Assembly (NCBI RefSeq): GCF_003696315.1
Contig: NZ_RFFN01000003.1
Span: 558,001 to 622,000 of the forward strand
DNA: 64,000 nucleotides
Origin: Pseudomonas songnenensis
GTDB lineage: Bacteria; Pseudomonadota; Gammaproteobacteria; Pseudomonadales; Pseudomonadaceae
Direction: 5' to 3'
The position numbers were made by a program, and so were the translations under genes. This document shows, piece by piece, positions 27,316 to 35,742 of the stretch; the first letter of the stretch is position 1; each line of letters begins with the position of its first letter. Below the pieces are notes generated by a model, which worked only from the letters and a program-made list of their open reading frames with translations, was not told the origin of the DNA and ran no database searches.

Positions 27316-27906
27316 TCAGACGCTGAAGCCGAACACCTCACCCAGGTGCCGGCGATAGCGCTCGACATCCGCCTCGATCTGCGGCCGCTTCATCACGTCG
27401 ACACAGAGGAAGGTCGGCAGACCCTGCATGCCGAGGAACTCATGGGCCTTGTGAAACGGCAGGTAGACCGCATCCACGCCCTTGCCGGCGAAGAAATCGC
27501 TGGGGTCGTCGAAGGCCTGCTGCGGCGCATTCCAGGTGGCGGAGATCATGTAGCGTTTGCCCTGCAGCAGACCGCCGCTGCCGTACTTCTGCGAGGCATC
27601 GGAGCGGGTGCGGCCATCGTTGGCGTAGAGACTGCCGTGGCCGGCGGTGAACACCTCGTCCAGGTATTTCTTCACCGTCCAGGGTGCGCCCATCCACCAG
27701 CCGGGCATCTGATAGATCAGCGCATCGGCCCAGAGGATCTTCTCGACCTCCTGCTGCACGTCGTAGCCGGCATCGATCTCGGTGGTGCGCACCTCGAAGC
27801 CAGCAGCCATGAGGGTTGCGATGGCTGCCTGATGCAGCGTTGCGTTGTACTGGCCGGCGGAATGGGCGAAGGCCTTGCCGCCGTTGAGTAGCAGAATCTT
27901 CTTCAT
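27316..27906 (-). CDS. mdaB: NAD(P)H:quinone oxidoreductase MdaB
   Basis: The 196-residue flavodoxin-fold protein begins KKILLLNGGKAFAHSAGQYN and has the substrate-site segment DALIYQMPGWWMGAPWTVKKYLDEVF, typical of MdaB (modulator of drug activity B). These FAD enzymes reduce quinones by two electrons and protect against oxidative stress. The ATG at 27906 gives the family start and has a TGAGG ribosome binding site seven bases before it; an in-frame extension to 27978 is unlikely. It is a single gene ending at the shared terminator with pntB. Confidence 0.92.
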   Translation of the reverse strand: MKKILLLNGGKAFAHSAGQYNATLHQAAIATLMAAGFEVRTTEIDAGYDVQQEVEKILWADALIYQMPGWWMGAPWTVKKYLDEVFTAGHGSLYANDGRTRSDASQKYGSGGLLQGKRYMISATWNAPQQAFDDPSDFFAGKGVDAVYLPFHKAHEFLGMQGLPTFLCVDVMKRPQIEADVERYRRHLGEVFGFSV

Positions 27907-28025
27907 GGAATGCCTCAGCAACAGAATGGCGCGCAGCTTAGCCACCCCTGCGCACCGCTCCCAGACCGTAGCGGGCAAATGATCTTTGCGCTGCAGTCAC
28001 GAATCCACCGCTGATTGGCTTCGGG

Positions 28026-29015
28026 TCAACCGGCTTTTGCGACCGCTGTTGTTTCTGGTCGCGACGCATAGCGCTGCGCCAGTACCGCGCAGACCATCAG
28101 CTGAATCTGGTGGAACAGCATCAACGGCAGGATCAGCGTGCCCAGCGCACCGCCAGCGAACAGCACCTGCGCCATGGGAATGCCGGTGGCCAGGCTCTTC
28201 TTCGAGCCGGCGAAGAGAATGGTGATGCGGTCTTCCAGGTCGAAGCCCAGCCAGCGCGCGACCAGCCAGGTGATTAGCAGAGCCAACGCGAGTAGCAGAC
28301 AGCAGGCCAGCACCAGACCCAGCAGCTGCGGCAGCGGCACCTGCTGCCAGATGCCCTCGACCACCGCATGGCTGAACGCGGTGTAGACCACCAGCAGGAT
28401 CGAGCTCTGGTCGACGTTCTTCAGCCAGCCCTTGTTGCGCGCCACCCAGTCGCCAATCCAGCGTCGCGCGATTTGCCCGGCGATGAACGGCAGCAGCAGC
28501 TGCACGACGATCTTGCCGATGGCATCCAGGGTCGAGCCGCCTTCACCCTGGGCGCCCATCAGCAGCAGCACCAGCAGCGGCGTGAGGAAGATGCCGATCA
28601 GGCTCGAAGCCGCCGCGCTGCATACCGCCGCCGGGATATTGCCGCGTGCCAGGGACGTGAAGGCGATGGCCGACTGCACCGTAGCCGGCAGGGCGCAGAG
28701 GTAGAGCATGCCCAGGTACAGCTCTGCACCGATCATCGGCGTCAGCACCGGGCGCAGCGCCAGGCCGAGCAGCGGGAACAGCACGAAGGTGCAGCTGAAC
28801 ACCAAAAGATGCAGGCGCCAATGGCCCATGCCGGCGAGGATCGCACTGCCCGACAGCTTGGCGCCGTGCATGAAGAACAGCAGGCCGATGGCCAGATTGG
28901 TGATCCACTCGAACACCACCACACCCTGCCCGCGCGCCGGCAGCAGCGTGGCGATGGCCACTGCGCCGAGCAGCGCGAGGGTGAAATTGTCCGGTAGCAG
29001 GCGGGGTCTGGCCAT
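28026..29015 (-). CDS. Bile acid:sodium symporter (BASS/YfeH-like) family transporter
   Basis: The 329-residue protein has about ten membrane helices and belongs to the SBF-like group (YfeH/RCH1 type). Conserved segments are LLFFMHGAKLSGSAILAG (45-62), YLCALPATVQSAIAFTSLARGNI (about 105-128) and the FAGSKKSLATGIPMAQVLF stretch near 268-286. The transported solute is unknown; relatives handle organic anions or affect ion homeostasis. It is transcribed divergently from the AraC-type gene at 29104 with 88 bases between them, so that regulator may control it. Confidence 0.87.
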   Translation of the reverse strand: MARPRLLPDNFTLALLGAVAIATLLPARGQGVVVFEWITNLAIGLLFFMHGAKLSGSAILAGMGHWRLHLLVFSCTFVLFPLLGLALRPVLTPMIGAELYLGMLYLCALPATVQSAIAFTSLARGNIPAAVCSAAASSLIGIFLTPLLVLLLMGAQGEGGSTLDAIGKIVVQLLLPFIAGQIARRWIGDWVARNKGWLKNVDQSSILLVVYTAFSHAVVEGIWQQVPLPQLLGLVLACCLLLALALLITWLVARWLGFDLEDRITILFAGSKKSLATGIPMAQVLFAGGALGTLILPLMLFHQIQLMVCAVLAQRYASRPETTAVAKAG

Positions 29016-29103
29016 GGGAGCTCCTGATGCGTGTGGCTTGCAGCGAATGGGTCAGGAGTCTACTGTCGGCTCGAACATCCGACTAACGCCATTGGCCAGA
29101 CAA

Positions 29104-29904
29104 ATGTCGAGAAAAGGACAAACCAGCCTCGCCCAGCGCAGCATCCCGGTCATGGATGCGCTGCCGCGACCGCTGTTCGCCCGCAGCGAATCCCTGGCCG
29201 AACGGACCACTACACCACGCCACAGCCACCCCTGGGCGCAGCTGTCCTACGCCATCAGCGGCGTGCTGCGCGTGCATACCGAGCGCGGGCGCTTTCTCGC
29301 TCCGCCGCAGCGCGCCATCCTGATCCCCCCGGGTTTGCTGCACGAGGTGATCAGTTCGCCGCAGACCGAGATGCGCAGCCTGTACATCGACCAGCGCGCC
29401 GTGCCCTGGGCGCCTGCGCATTGCCAGGTGCTGGCCGTGAGCCCGTTGCTGCGCGAACTGATCCGAGCATTCGGCACGTTGCCAGTGGACTACGACGAAC
29501 AGGGCGCCGACGGCCGTCTGGCCGCGGTCATCCTCGACCAGCTACGCGCCGCCCCGGAGCTCGGCTACTCGCTGCCCTGGCCCGACGATGTACGCCTGCG
29601 CGGCATCTGCGAGGCCCTGTATGAACAGCCGGACCTGTCCCTCAGCCTGGCGCAGTGGAGCGAGCAACTGCACATATCCGAGAAGACCCTGACCCGCCAG
29701 TTCCAGCGCGACACCGGCCTCAGCTTTCGCGCCTGGCGCCAGCGTTTGCGCCTGCTCAGCGCCCTGCCATTGCTGGAGCAGGGCCAAGCGGTCACCGACG
29801 TCGCCCTGGCCTGCGGCTACGACTCCACCTCGGCGTTCATCGCCGCATTCGGTCAACAGTTCGGCACTACGCCGGGTGCGCTGGCAAGGTCGCCGCGCCC
29901 GTAA
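29104..29904 (+). CDS. AraC-family transcriptional regulator
   Basis: The 266-residue protein has an N-terminal cupin (HSHPWAQLSYAISGVLRV, about 39-56, with the usual His and PPQRAILIPPGLLHEV) and a C-terminal double helix-turn-helix. The latter shows LSLAQWSEQLHISEKTLTRQF and VALACGYDSTSAFIAAFGQQFG. The ATG at 29104 was used because the domain begins soon after; the longer frame from 28708 overlaps the divergent transporter. Divergent placement suggests regulation of the BASS-type gene, possibly in response to its solute, as in NimR/NimT pairs. Confidence 0.87.
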   Translation: MSRKGQTSLAQRSIPVMDALPRPLFARSESLAERTTTPRHSHPWAQLSYAISGVLRVHTERGRFLAPPQRAILIPPGLLHEVISSPQTEMRSLYIDQRAVPWAPAHCQVLAVSPLLRELIRAFGTLPVDYDEQGADGRLAAVILDQLRAAPELGYSLPWPDDVRLRGICEALYEQPDLSLSLAQWSEQLHISEKTLTRQFQRDTGLSFRAWRQRLRLLSALPLLEQGQAVTDVALACGYDSTSAFIAAFGQQFGTTPGALARSPRP

Positions 29905-30058
29905 GCGAACAGTTGCTCGTCGCGCGAGCAGTACAGTTACGCTCGCCATCAAACTGCACCGGCACAATTGACTTCCCCTGTGGCTGTATCAGCCGCTGGC
30001 CGCGCGCGATCCTGTCTGCCCATAACCCGCACCCGGCTTGCCGGGAAGGATCGCGCTC

Positions 30059-30259
30059 ATGGACCGCTCTCTGACTCGTCCATACCAGGCCAGCCTCCGT
30101 AGCCGCAGCTGGCAGCCGCTGTTGCGGCTGCTGCAGCGCTGGCAACGCAACTACCGTACCCGCCAGCAACTGGCACAGCTCGATGACCGCCAGCTGGCCG
30201 ATGTCGGCATCAGCCATAGCGAGCGTGCCACTGAACTGGACAAGCCGTTCTGGCGCTGA
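30059..30259 (+). CDS. DUF1127 small protein
   Basis: The 66-residue basic protein has the short DUF1127 signature in its C-terminal half: WQRNYRTRQQLAQLDDRQLADVGIS, close to the usual R-x-L-x-x-L-D/N-D-R-x-L-x-D-I-G-I/L. GGAAGGA at 30044-30050 lies eight bases before the ATG at 30059, so the in-frame ATG at 30038 was not used. Small DUF1127 proteins have been tied to stress, phosphate/carbon metabolism and RNA turnover in other proteobacteria; no specific role can be read here. It stands alone on the strand. Confidence 0.8.
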   Translation: MDRSLTRPYQASLRSRSWQPLLRLLQRWQRNYRTRQQLAQLDDRQLADVGISHSERATELDKPFWR

Positions 30260-30373
30260 GGCGGCTCGCACTATCACGTCTGCCGATCCCCGCCTAAGCT
30301 GGTCGGTACGGCCCTGGCGGCGGGAACGCAACGCCCATGGCACGGTCTAGAGCCTCATTACTGGAGATCTGCC

Positions 30374-30691
30374 ATGTCCCGAATCCTGCTCCCCTTCTTC
30401 GCTGCCGGCCTGCTGCTGAGCGGCGCTGCCTCGGCAGCCAGCTTCACCGCCACCACCGACATGGTGGTCGGCGGCCTGATCAACACTGTCGATGCCACCT
30501 CGGACCTCACCTCGTCCCTGCGTGACGACAAGCTGGTGCTCGACGCCCGTGACGACGCCGCACGCTTTGTCGCCAGCCGTGGCGATCTGCGCGGTGCCCA
30601 CCTCGAAGCGGCGCTGCAGCACATTCGCGGCCAGCAGCCGCAATTGCAGGCCAGCGATCTGCAGCTGGCCGAGGCGATACTCGCCCTGTGA
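30374..30691 (+). CDS. DUF2388 secreted protein, copy 1
   Basis: The 105-residue protein has a signal peptide (MSRILLPFFAAGLLLSGAASA) and the DUF2388 domain. All three copies here share the pattern VxxTS-type strand, 'D.KLV.DARDDAARFVAS.G.LRGAHLEAAL' and an end of ASDLQLAEAILAL. The mature part is about 84 residues, without cysteines, and predicted periplasmic. DUF2388 proteins are found mainly in Pseudomonas and have no established function. It is the first of a four-gene unit ending in a DUF4105 protein. A hairpin (CGGCAGCG/CGCTGCCG, 30698-30715) lies just downstream without a T run. Confidence 0.85.
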   Translation: MSRILLPFFAAGLLLSGAASAASFTATTDMVVGGLINTVDATSDLTSSLRDDKLVLDARDDAARFVASRGDLRGAHLEAALQHIRGQQPQLQASDLQLAEAILAL

Positions 30692-30799
30692 CGAGCCCGG
30701 CAGCGGACGCTGCCGAAACCTGCGGATGCAACCGGGCACTGGCTCTGAGGCAGGCGTTTCGCTAGCCTTGGCGCCGTTTTTCCCGGCTACAGGTTGCCC

Positions 30800-31096
30800 A
30801 TGCGTTCGTTTTCCATCGCCCTTCTGCTGTTCGGCTGCAGCGCCGGCTCCGCCATGGCGTTCGATGTCACCACTGCTGCCATCGTGCGTACCAGCTACGT
30901 CAGCAGTCAGCTCACCAGCGCTCCCTTCGACAACAAGCTGATCGCCGAGGCCCGTGAAGATGCGGCGGGCTTCGTGGCCAGCGAGGGGCAGCTCGTTGCG
31001 GCACGCCTGCAGGCCGCCCTGTCGCGTCTGCGCCAGGAACATCCGGAGCTTGCCGCCAGCGACCTGGAACTGGCCGAAGCGATCCTCGTCCAATAA
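30800..31096 (+). CDS. DUF2388 secreted protein, copy 2
   Basis: A 98-residue paralog of the gene before it, with signal peptide MRSFSIALLLFGCSAGSAMA and the shared DNKLIAEAREDAAGFVASEG and ASDLELAEAILVQ segments. A Cys occurs inside the signal region (LLLFGCSAG), which superficially looks like a lipobox, but cleavage at AMA just after it is more natural. ATG at 30800 was preferred to a TTG two codons earlier. It is closer in its conserved block to copy 3 (REDA) than to copy 1 (RDDA). Confidence 0.83.
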   Translation: MRSFSIALLLFGCSAGSAMAFDVTTAAIVRTSYVSSQLTSAPFDNKLIAEAREDAAGFVASEGQLVAARLQAALSRLRQEHPELAASDLELAEAILVQ

Positions 31097-31138
31097 CCGC
31101 ACCGCCTGCCGGTGCCACGACCCGTGAGAGATTCATCG

Positions 31139-31459
31139 ATGAACAAGCTATTGCTCGCCGCCCCGCTGGCGCTGGCCGTCGCCGCGGGCACAGCCCAGGC
31201 GCAGACCCTCGTCGCCACCAGCAACATCGTCGTGCGTGCCCTGGACCGCAGCATCAACTTCACCTCCGACGTGACCAGCCGCATCAGTGACATGAAGGTC
31301 GTTGTCGAGGCCCGCGAAGACGCCGCCAGCTTCGTCGCCAGCGCCGGCGAGATCCGCGGTGCCCATCTGGAAGCGGCGATCGGCACCCTGCGCAGCGAGT
31401 TCCCCGCAGCGCGCAGCGCCAGCGACCTGCAACTGGCCGAAGCCATCCTCGCGCTGTGA
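31139..31459 (+). CDS. DUF2388 secreted protein, copy 3
   Basis: The 106-residue third paralog has signal peptide MNKLLLAAPLALAVAAGTAQA and the shared block (VVVEAREDAASFVASAGEIRGAHLEAAI) ending in SASDLQLAEAILAL. The ATG at 31139 follows GAGAG; an in-frame ATG at 31112 gives an implausible leader. Its TGA overlaps the GTG start of the downstream DUF4105 gene (31456), which suggests translational coupling and a functional link between the small secreted proteins and the larger one. Confidence 0.85.
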   Translation: MNKLLLAAPLALAVAAGTAQAQTLVATSNIVVRALDRSINFTSDVTSRISDMKVVVEAREDAASFVASAGEIRGAHLEAAIGTLRSEFPAARSASDLQLAEAILAL

Positions 31460-33408
31460 CCCGCCTCGGCGCCTGGCTGCTGGCGAGCGGCCTGAGCCTG
31501 GCCAGCATCGCGGCTCATGCCGAGCTGCGTCTGGTGCTCGACTCACGCACGCTGGACGCCGAGCAACGCGCCGCCAGCCAGGCGCTGCTGGACGAAGCCA
31601 TGGCCGCACTGCCCCCGCGCCTGGTGCAGAGCCTCGATCGCGAGGTGCGCGTGCAATGGCGCGACAACCTGCCGGAACAGGCCTATGGCCGCGCCGGCGG
31701 CAAGCGCCTGGAACTCAACCGCCGCCTGCTGCCGACGCTTACCGACGGCAGCGCTGCCGAGGAAAAGACCAATCGACCCCACGGCACGGTGCGCCGTGAG
31801 CTGCTCGCCACCGTCATTCATGAAGTGGCGCATCTGTACGATCGCGCGCGCCTGTGGTCGCCGGATCAACACCTGCTGCAGGGCCATTGCCGTCAGCGCG
31901 CCAGCAATCTCGGGCAGGTCGGGCTGCCGGACGACTGCCGCGGGCAGACCGAACGCCGCTTCACCCTCAGCGATGACCCGCGCCTGCTCGATCTGGCCGG
32001 CTGGCCGCAACGGGTTGGCAAGCGCGGCCTGCGCGAACAGGACAACGCGCAGCTGGCGCGCAGTCCCGATCCGTACGAGCTGACCAGCCCGCTGGAATTC
32101 GTCGCGGTGAACCTCGAGTACTTCCTGCTCGACCCAAGCTACGCCTGCCGCCGCCCATCCCTGCACCGCTACTTCAGCGAGCACTTCGGCTGGACACCGG
32201 AGTCTGCTGACTGCACGCCGGGCTATCCCTTCCTCAACGCCGGCCGCGAGTTCGGCCGCACGCCCCTGCTCAGCCTTGACCCTGCGCGTGTCTACGAGGT
32301 CGATTACCTGTTCGCCGAAGCCAATGACGCCTGGGTCAGCCGCTGGGGGCATAGCATGCTGCGCCTGGTGATCTGCGCCCCCGGTCGCGAACCCGGTCCC
32401 GATTGCCGGCTGGATCTGGACCACCACCTAGTGTTGTCCTTCCGCGCCTTCGTCGATGACGTGCAGCTCTCCAGCTGGGACGGCCTCACCGGCGTGTACC
32501 CCTCGCGGCTGTTCATTCTGCCGCTCGGCCAGGTGATCGACGAATACACCAAGGTGGAGCTGCGCGGGCTGGCCTCGGTGCCCTTGAAACTGCACCCCGA
32601 AGAGATTCGCCAGCTAGTCGAGCGCAGCGCCGAACTGCACTGGAGCTACGACGGCGACTACTACTTCCTGTCTAACAACTGCGCGGTGGAAACCCTGAAA
32701 CTGCTGCGCAGCGGCACGGCGCGCAGCGATCTGGTCGCACTGGACAGCATCATGCCCAACGGACTGCTGGAAGTGCTGATCCACCGCGGCCTGGCCGACG
32801 CCAGCGTGCTCGACGACGCCCGCGAGGCGCTGCGCCTGGGCTATCGCTTCGACTCCTACCGCGACCGCTACCAGGCCATGTTCGCCGTGCTCAAGGAACG
32901 CCTGGGCCTACCACAGCACAGTGTCGAGCAGTGGCTCGAGCTCGACGCTGCCGAACGCCAGCCATGGATCGACCGCGCCGACCTGCGTGCCGCCGCCGCC
33001 CTGCTGCTGGTCGAACAGGCCGCCCTGCGCCGCCAGCTGCTCCTGGCCCAGGACGAGCTGAAGAACCGCTACCTCGGCGGCCGCGGCCGCGACGCCAGCC
33101 TGAATAGGGCTGACGGCGCGCTGCAGGAAATCCTCGCCAGCAGCGGCTACCTCAGCCGCCCGGCCGAACTGCTCGACGGTGACGGCTACGGCCTGCCCCA
33201 AACCCGCGAATGGACCCGTCTGGAACGCGAAAGCGAACAACGCCAACTGCGCCTGAATCAGCTGACCGAAGAGCTGGACCAGGAAGTCCGGGTGCTGCTG
33301 GGCGATGAGCGGCGGGAGGAACTCGAAGCGATCGAAGTGAACCTGGCGCAGATAGGCGAGCGACTGCGCGGGTTGCATAAGGCTGGGGGTGGGTTGGAGT
33401 TGCCGTGA
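31456..33408 (+). CDS. DUF4105 (Lnb_N-like) periplasmic protein with zincin-like N-domain
   Basis: The 650-residue protein starts with GTG and has a signal peptide (about 1-22, ending AHA). An N-terminal domain holds a metalloprotease-like HEVAHLYD (HExxH) near residue 122. The central DUF4105 domain shows WGHSMLRLV near 297 and YYFLSNNCAVETLKLLRSG near 408. The His and Cys of these two motifs are spaced as in a permuted papain/NlpC-like active site. The C-terminal 150 residues are helical and charged, probably coiled coil. As I recall, DUF4105 now includes Lnb, a lipoprotein N-acyltransferase described in Bacteroides, so a lipoprotein-modifying role is possible but unproven here. It is coupled to three DUF2388 genes. 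Confidence 0.8.
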   Translation: MTRLGAWLLASGLSLASIAAHAELRLVLDSRTLDAEQRAASQALLDEAMAALPPRLVQSLDREVRVQWRDNLPEQAYGRAGGKRLELNRRLLPTLTDGSAAEEKTNRPHGTVRRELLATVIHEVAHLYDRARLWSPDQHLLQGHCRQRASNLGQVGLPDDCRGQTERRFTLSDDPRLLDLAGWPQRVGKRGLREQDNAQLARSPDPYELTSPLEFVAVNLEYFLLDPSYACRRPSLHRYFSEHFGWTPESADCTPGYPFLNAGREFGRTPLLSLDPARVYEVDYLFAEANDAWVSRWGHSMLRLVICAPGREPGPDCRLDLDHHLVLSFRAFVDDVQLSSWDGLTGVYPSRLFILPLGQVIDEYTKVELRGLASVPLKLHPEEIRQLVERSAELHWSYDGDYYFLSNNCAVETLKLLRSGTARSDLVALDSIMPNGLLEVLIHRGLADASVLDDAREALRLGYRFDSYRDRYQAMFAVLKERLGLPQHSVEQWLELDAAERQPWIDRADLRAAAALLLVEQAALRRQLLLAQDELKNRYLGGRGRDASLNRADGALQEILASSGYLSRPAELLDGDGYGLPQTREWTRLERESEQRQLRLNQLTEELDQEVRVLLGDERREELEAIEVNLAQIGERLRGLHKAGGGLELP

Positions 33409-33496
33409 GAAGTTATTTACAGCAGTTATCAATTTAGCCCAAACAATTTGATTGCGGTAATCGGAAAACTGTCTCTTGCATCGGGATACAAGCTGA

Positions 33497-34495
33497 TCAT
33501 ACGTCCAATCCCCGCTCTCGTTCCAAGTCGAGCAGCCGTGTAGTCGGGCCATTGGGTTGCAGACGTTCGGTGACAATCTGTGGCCAGCGATTGCGGGAGC
33601 GACGCTTGGCAATGCTGTAGGTGAACTCCTGCAGCCAGTTCATCGGGTAGAAAAACAGGTGTCCCAGATAGAGAGCCGCATCAGTCCACTCCAAGTAGTT
33701 CTTGCCCTCGTTGGCTTCTTTTTTCTCGGCAATCCTTTGCCGCCGGTAGGCAAGAAACCCGGTGGGGTTGGTATGGGCAGAAAGCATTTTCTTGACGTAG
33801 GCGTCGGACGCGCTGTGCTGGCCGTTTTCATCGAACCAGGGACCATTGTCCATATAGGCACGTAGCCATTCCCAAAAACCCTTCTGCATTTGAAGAGTTT
33901 TACCCATTGGTAAGCCGAGGCTTACCAGCAAGGCATTGTCGGGCTCGCCCAGGCGGCGTACGAGGATTTCCAGTGAGGCATTTCGCATACCCCCGGTATG
34001 TGGACCAACCATAACGAACTCGCCTGCCAGCGCCTGTATACCGTCCCAGGGGCTGTGGTACAGCTTGCCGTTGTGATCGAAATAGACTTCTCGGGTGCGG
34101 CGGTTGAAGAGTATCGGTAAGGGGAGTGGACGGCGGGTTTCCCACAGGAACGGAATAACGAACAGAGCGGCTGCTAAGATTACCCCTGTCAAAATGCCAT
34201 CTGCATTTCCGCTCAGGATGAGGATGGAACACATGAGAAGCACCGTTACCCCACCAACTCCCAGTGCTCCAGTCAGCATTCCCCTGTCGGAATCCCCGCC
34301 GGTCTTGATGGCCAGATAATGCTCGGTATGTTCATCGGTAACGAACATCTCCCAAGGCTTTTCACCAGTGGGTTCATTGGCGCGCAACAGCAAATTCGGG
34401 GCCTGCCCGAAGCGGTTACGGGCTTGCTGGATTAGGTCACTTACAGCCATGCAAGCTCCTTGAGCCAGAGCACCGAGCTTTTCCGGTAACCTCAC
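33497..34495 (-). CDS. T6SS-linked membrane protein B (PH-like, immunity/accessory candidate)
   Basis: The 332-residue protein has two adjacent membrane helices (about 76-96 and 100-118) followed by a cytoplasmic domain beginning ILFNRRTREVYFDHNGKLY and then FWEWLRAYMDNG. The same layout (helix pair, FNR-x-T strand, FW..L..YMD) occurs in the gene before it, so the two are distant paralogs, similar to DUF6708-type proteins seen in Pseudomonas T6SS loci. Its start overlaps the stop of that gene by four bases. The start could also be at the internal ATG MAVSDLIQQ (residue 16), because the first residues look non-conserved. As last gene of the vgrG operon it is an immunity or accessory candidate. 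Confidence 0.65.
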   Translation of the reverse strand: MRLPEKLGALAQGACMAVSDLIQQARNRFGQAPNLLLRANEPTGEKPWEMFVTDEHTEHYLAIKTGGDSDRGMLTGALGVGGVTVLLMCSILILSGNADGILTGVILAAALFVIPFLWETRRPLPLPILFNRRTREVYFDHNGKLYHSPWDGIQALAGEFVMVGPHTGGMRNASLEILVRRLGEPDNALLVSLGLPMGKTLQMQKGFWEWLRAYMDNGPWFDENGQHSASDAYVKKMLSAHTNPTGFLAYRRQRIAEKKEANEGKNYLEWTDAALYLGHLFFYPMNWLQEFTYSIAKRRSRNRWPQIVTERLQPNGPTTRLLDLERERGLDV

Positions 34496-35742
34496 CCCCG
34501 ATGAATATTGTCGTAATCATTGCCCTTGGGCGTGGCTTGGATGCCCTTGGCTTCCTGCTGGCGGTAGTAGGTTTCGATGCTTAGGTTGGGGTCGATCTTG
34601 GCCTGCAGGATGCAAGGTTGCTCTTGCCACTTATACTCACGGTTGCGCTTGATCATCTCCGCACGGCCACGTCGCTCCCAGACCCTATAAGGCATATCGC
34701 GCCAGCGGCGCCGGTCGCGTTTGCTCTGCCGATCGTGCTCGGCAGTGGTGGGGTCGAGGTGGCGGAACTGTTCGAGGATCGGCAGTTCGGGCAAGGGCTG
34801 GGTCACGTCCATATAGCGTTGCAACGTATCCCAGAACGCCAGCGCTTCTTCCAGACTCATACCCAGGGATTGGATTTTGCCGCCAAGAAACACCTCGACC
34901 GACGTGTAGCGGTGATGCAGCCAGATGGCGAAACCACTGTTGCCATGGGCGCCGGGACGGAATTCCAAGGTGGCGTCGAACTCGTAAAAGGGGGCGCTAA
35001 ACGGCTCTTGGAACCGCCTGCCAACGGTCAGCATGCCAGTCTGCCGGTTAAAGCCGCTGCCATCGTGGGTGAATATGCGCAGGTAGAGGTCTTGCAAGTA
35101 ATCCCAGCCGATCAGGCCCATAAAGACGCTAAAGGCCATGGCGCCGCACATCCAGAACAGGTCGGTGCCATGGAGGTCGTCTTGAAATGTAAATAAAGAA
35201 GCAATTAGCGCAACAGCAAAACCCGATCCCGTTTGTATCAAATATTGCTTGTAGCGCGGATTGTCGGCCCACATATATCGCATACTGAAGCCGATCATGA
35301 CAAAAGCAAACAAAATTACGACCATTGAAAGAGCTAAGAATTCATTGAATCCATGATCGTTAAGAACCCAAGCCAAAACGACGTCTCCGGCTGATCCTAG
35401 TACAAGAATCCAACAAAACCATGGAATAAATAAAATTGACCACCATTTGAAGTATGGAATTAAAATCAACCACCTGCTGCTGTCAAAATTCCAGCGCTTT
35501 TGATTGATATATAAATCGTCTTCTTTTTTACCATCCAGGCTATTGCGCGCTGTAGGCTGTAGCTGTGCATCCACATCCTGCCAAGGCTCCAGATTGGCGT
35601 AATGTCCCCAGTGCAATTGGGTTCGGGTCGGGCCGGTACGATTGGCATCCTGCGGCCATTTATGCGGTGGCTGGGCGGGGACAGCGTTGCTGCGATAGGC
35701 CGAGTCGGCATAAGGCGCTGTCGGTGTAACGGAGGCATTCAT
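34492..35742 (-). CDS. T6SS-linked membrane protein A (PH-like, immunity/accessory candidate)
   Basis: The 416-residue protein has a Pro/Ala-rich N-terminus, four hydrophobic helices between about residues 90 and 210, and a C-terminal domain starting GFNRQTGMLTVGRRF with AFWDTLQRYMD further on, then a basic, Arg-rich tail (RQSKRDRRRWRDM). The helix region is encoded by a strikingly AT-rich stretch (about 35160-35520) unlike the rest of the gene. The ATG overlaps the stop of the effector gene upstream by four bases, so the two are translated together. It is a distant paralog of the protein encoded at 33497. Protection against the linked effector, or assistance in its loading, are both reasonable. 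Confidence 0.65.
   Translation of the reverse strand: MNASVTPTAPYADSAYRSNAVPAQPPHKWPQDANRTGPTRTQLHWGHYANLEPWQDVDAQLQPTARNSLDGKKEDDLYINQKRWNFDSSRWLILIPYFKWWSILFIPWFCWILVLGSAGDVVLAWVLNDHGFNEFLALSMVVILFAFVMIGFSMRYMWADNPRYKQYLIQTGSGFAVALIASLFTFQDDLHGTDLFWMCGAMAFSVFMGLIGWDYLQDLYLRIFTHDGSGFNRQTGMLTVGRRFQEPFSAPFYEFDATLEFRPGAHGNSGFAIWLHHRYTSVEVFLGGKIQSLGMSLEEALAFWDTLQRYMDVTQPLPELPILEQFRHLDPTTAEHDRQSKRDRRRWRDMPYRVWERRGRAEMIKRNREYKWQEQPCILQAKIDPNLSIETYYRQQEAKGIQATPKGNDYDNIHRG

Noticed and set aside
29914..29932. TGCTCG/CGAGCA hairpin after the AraC gene as a terminator
   Set aside because: Short stem with no following T run.
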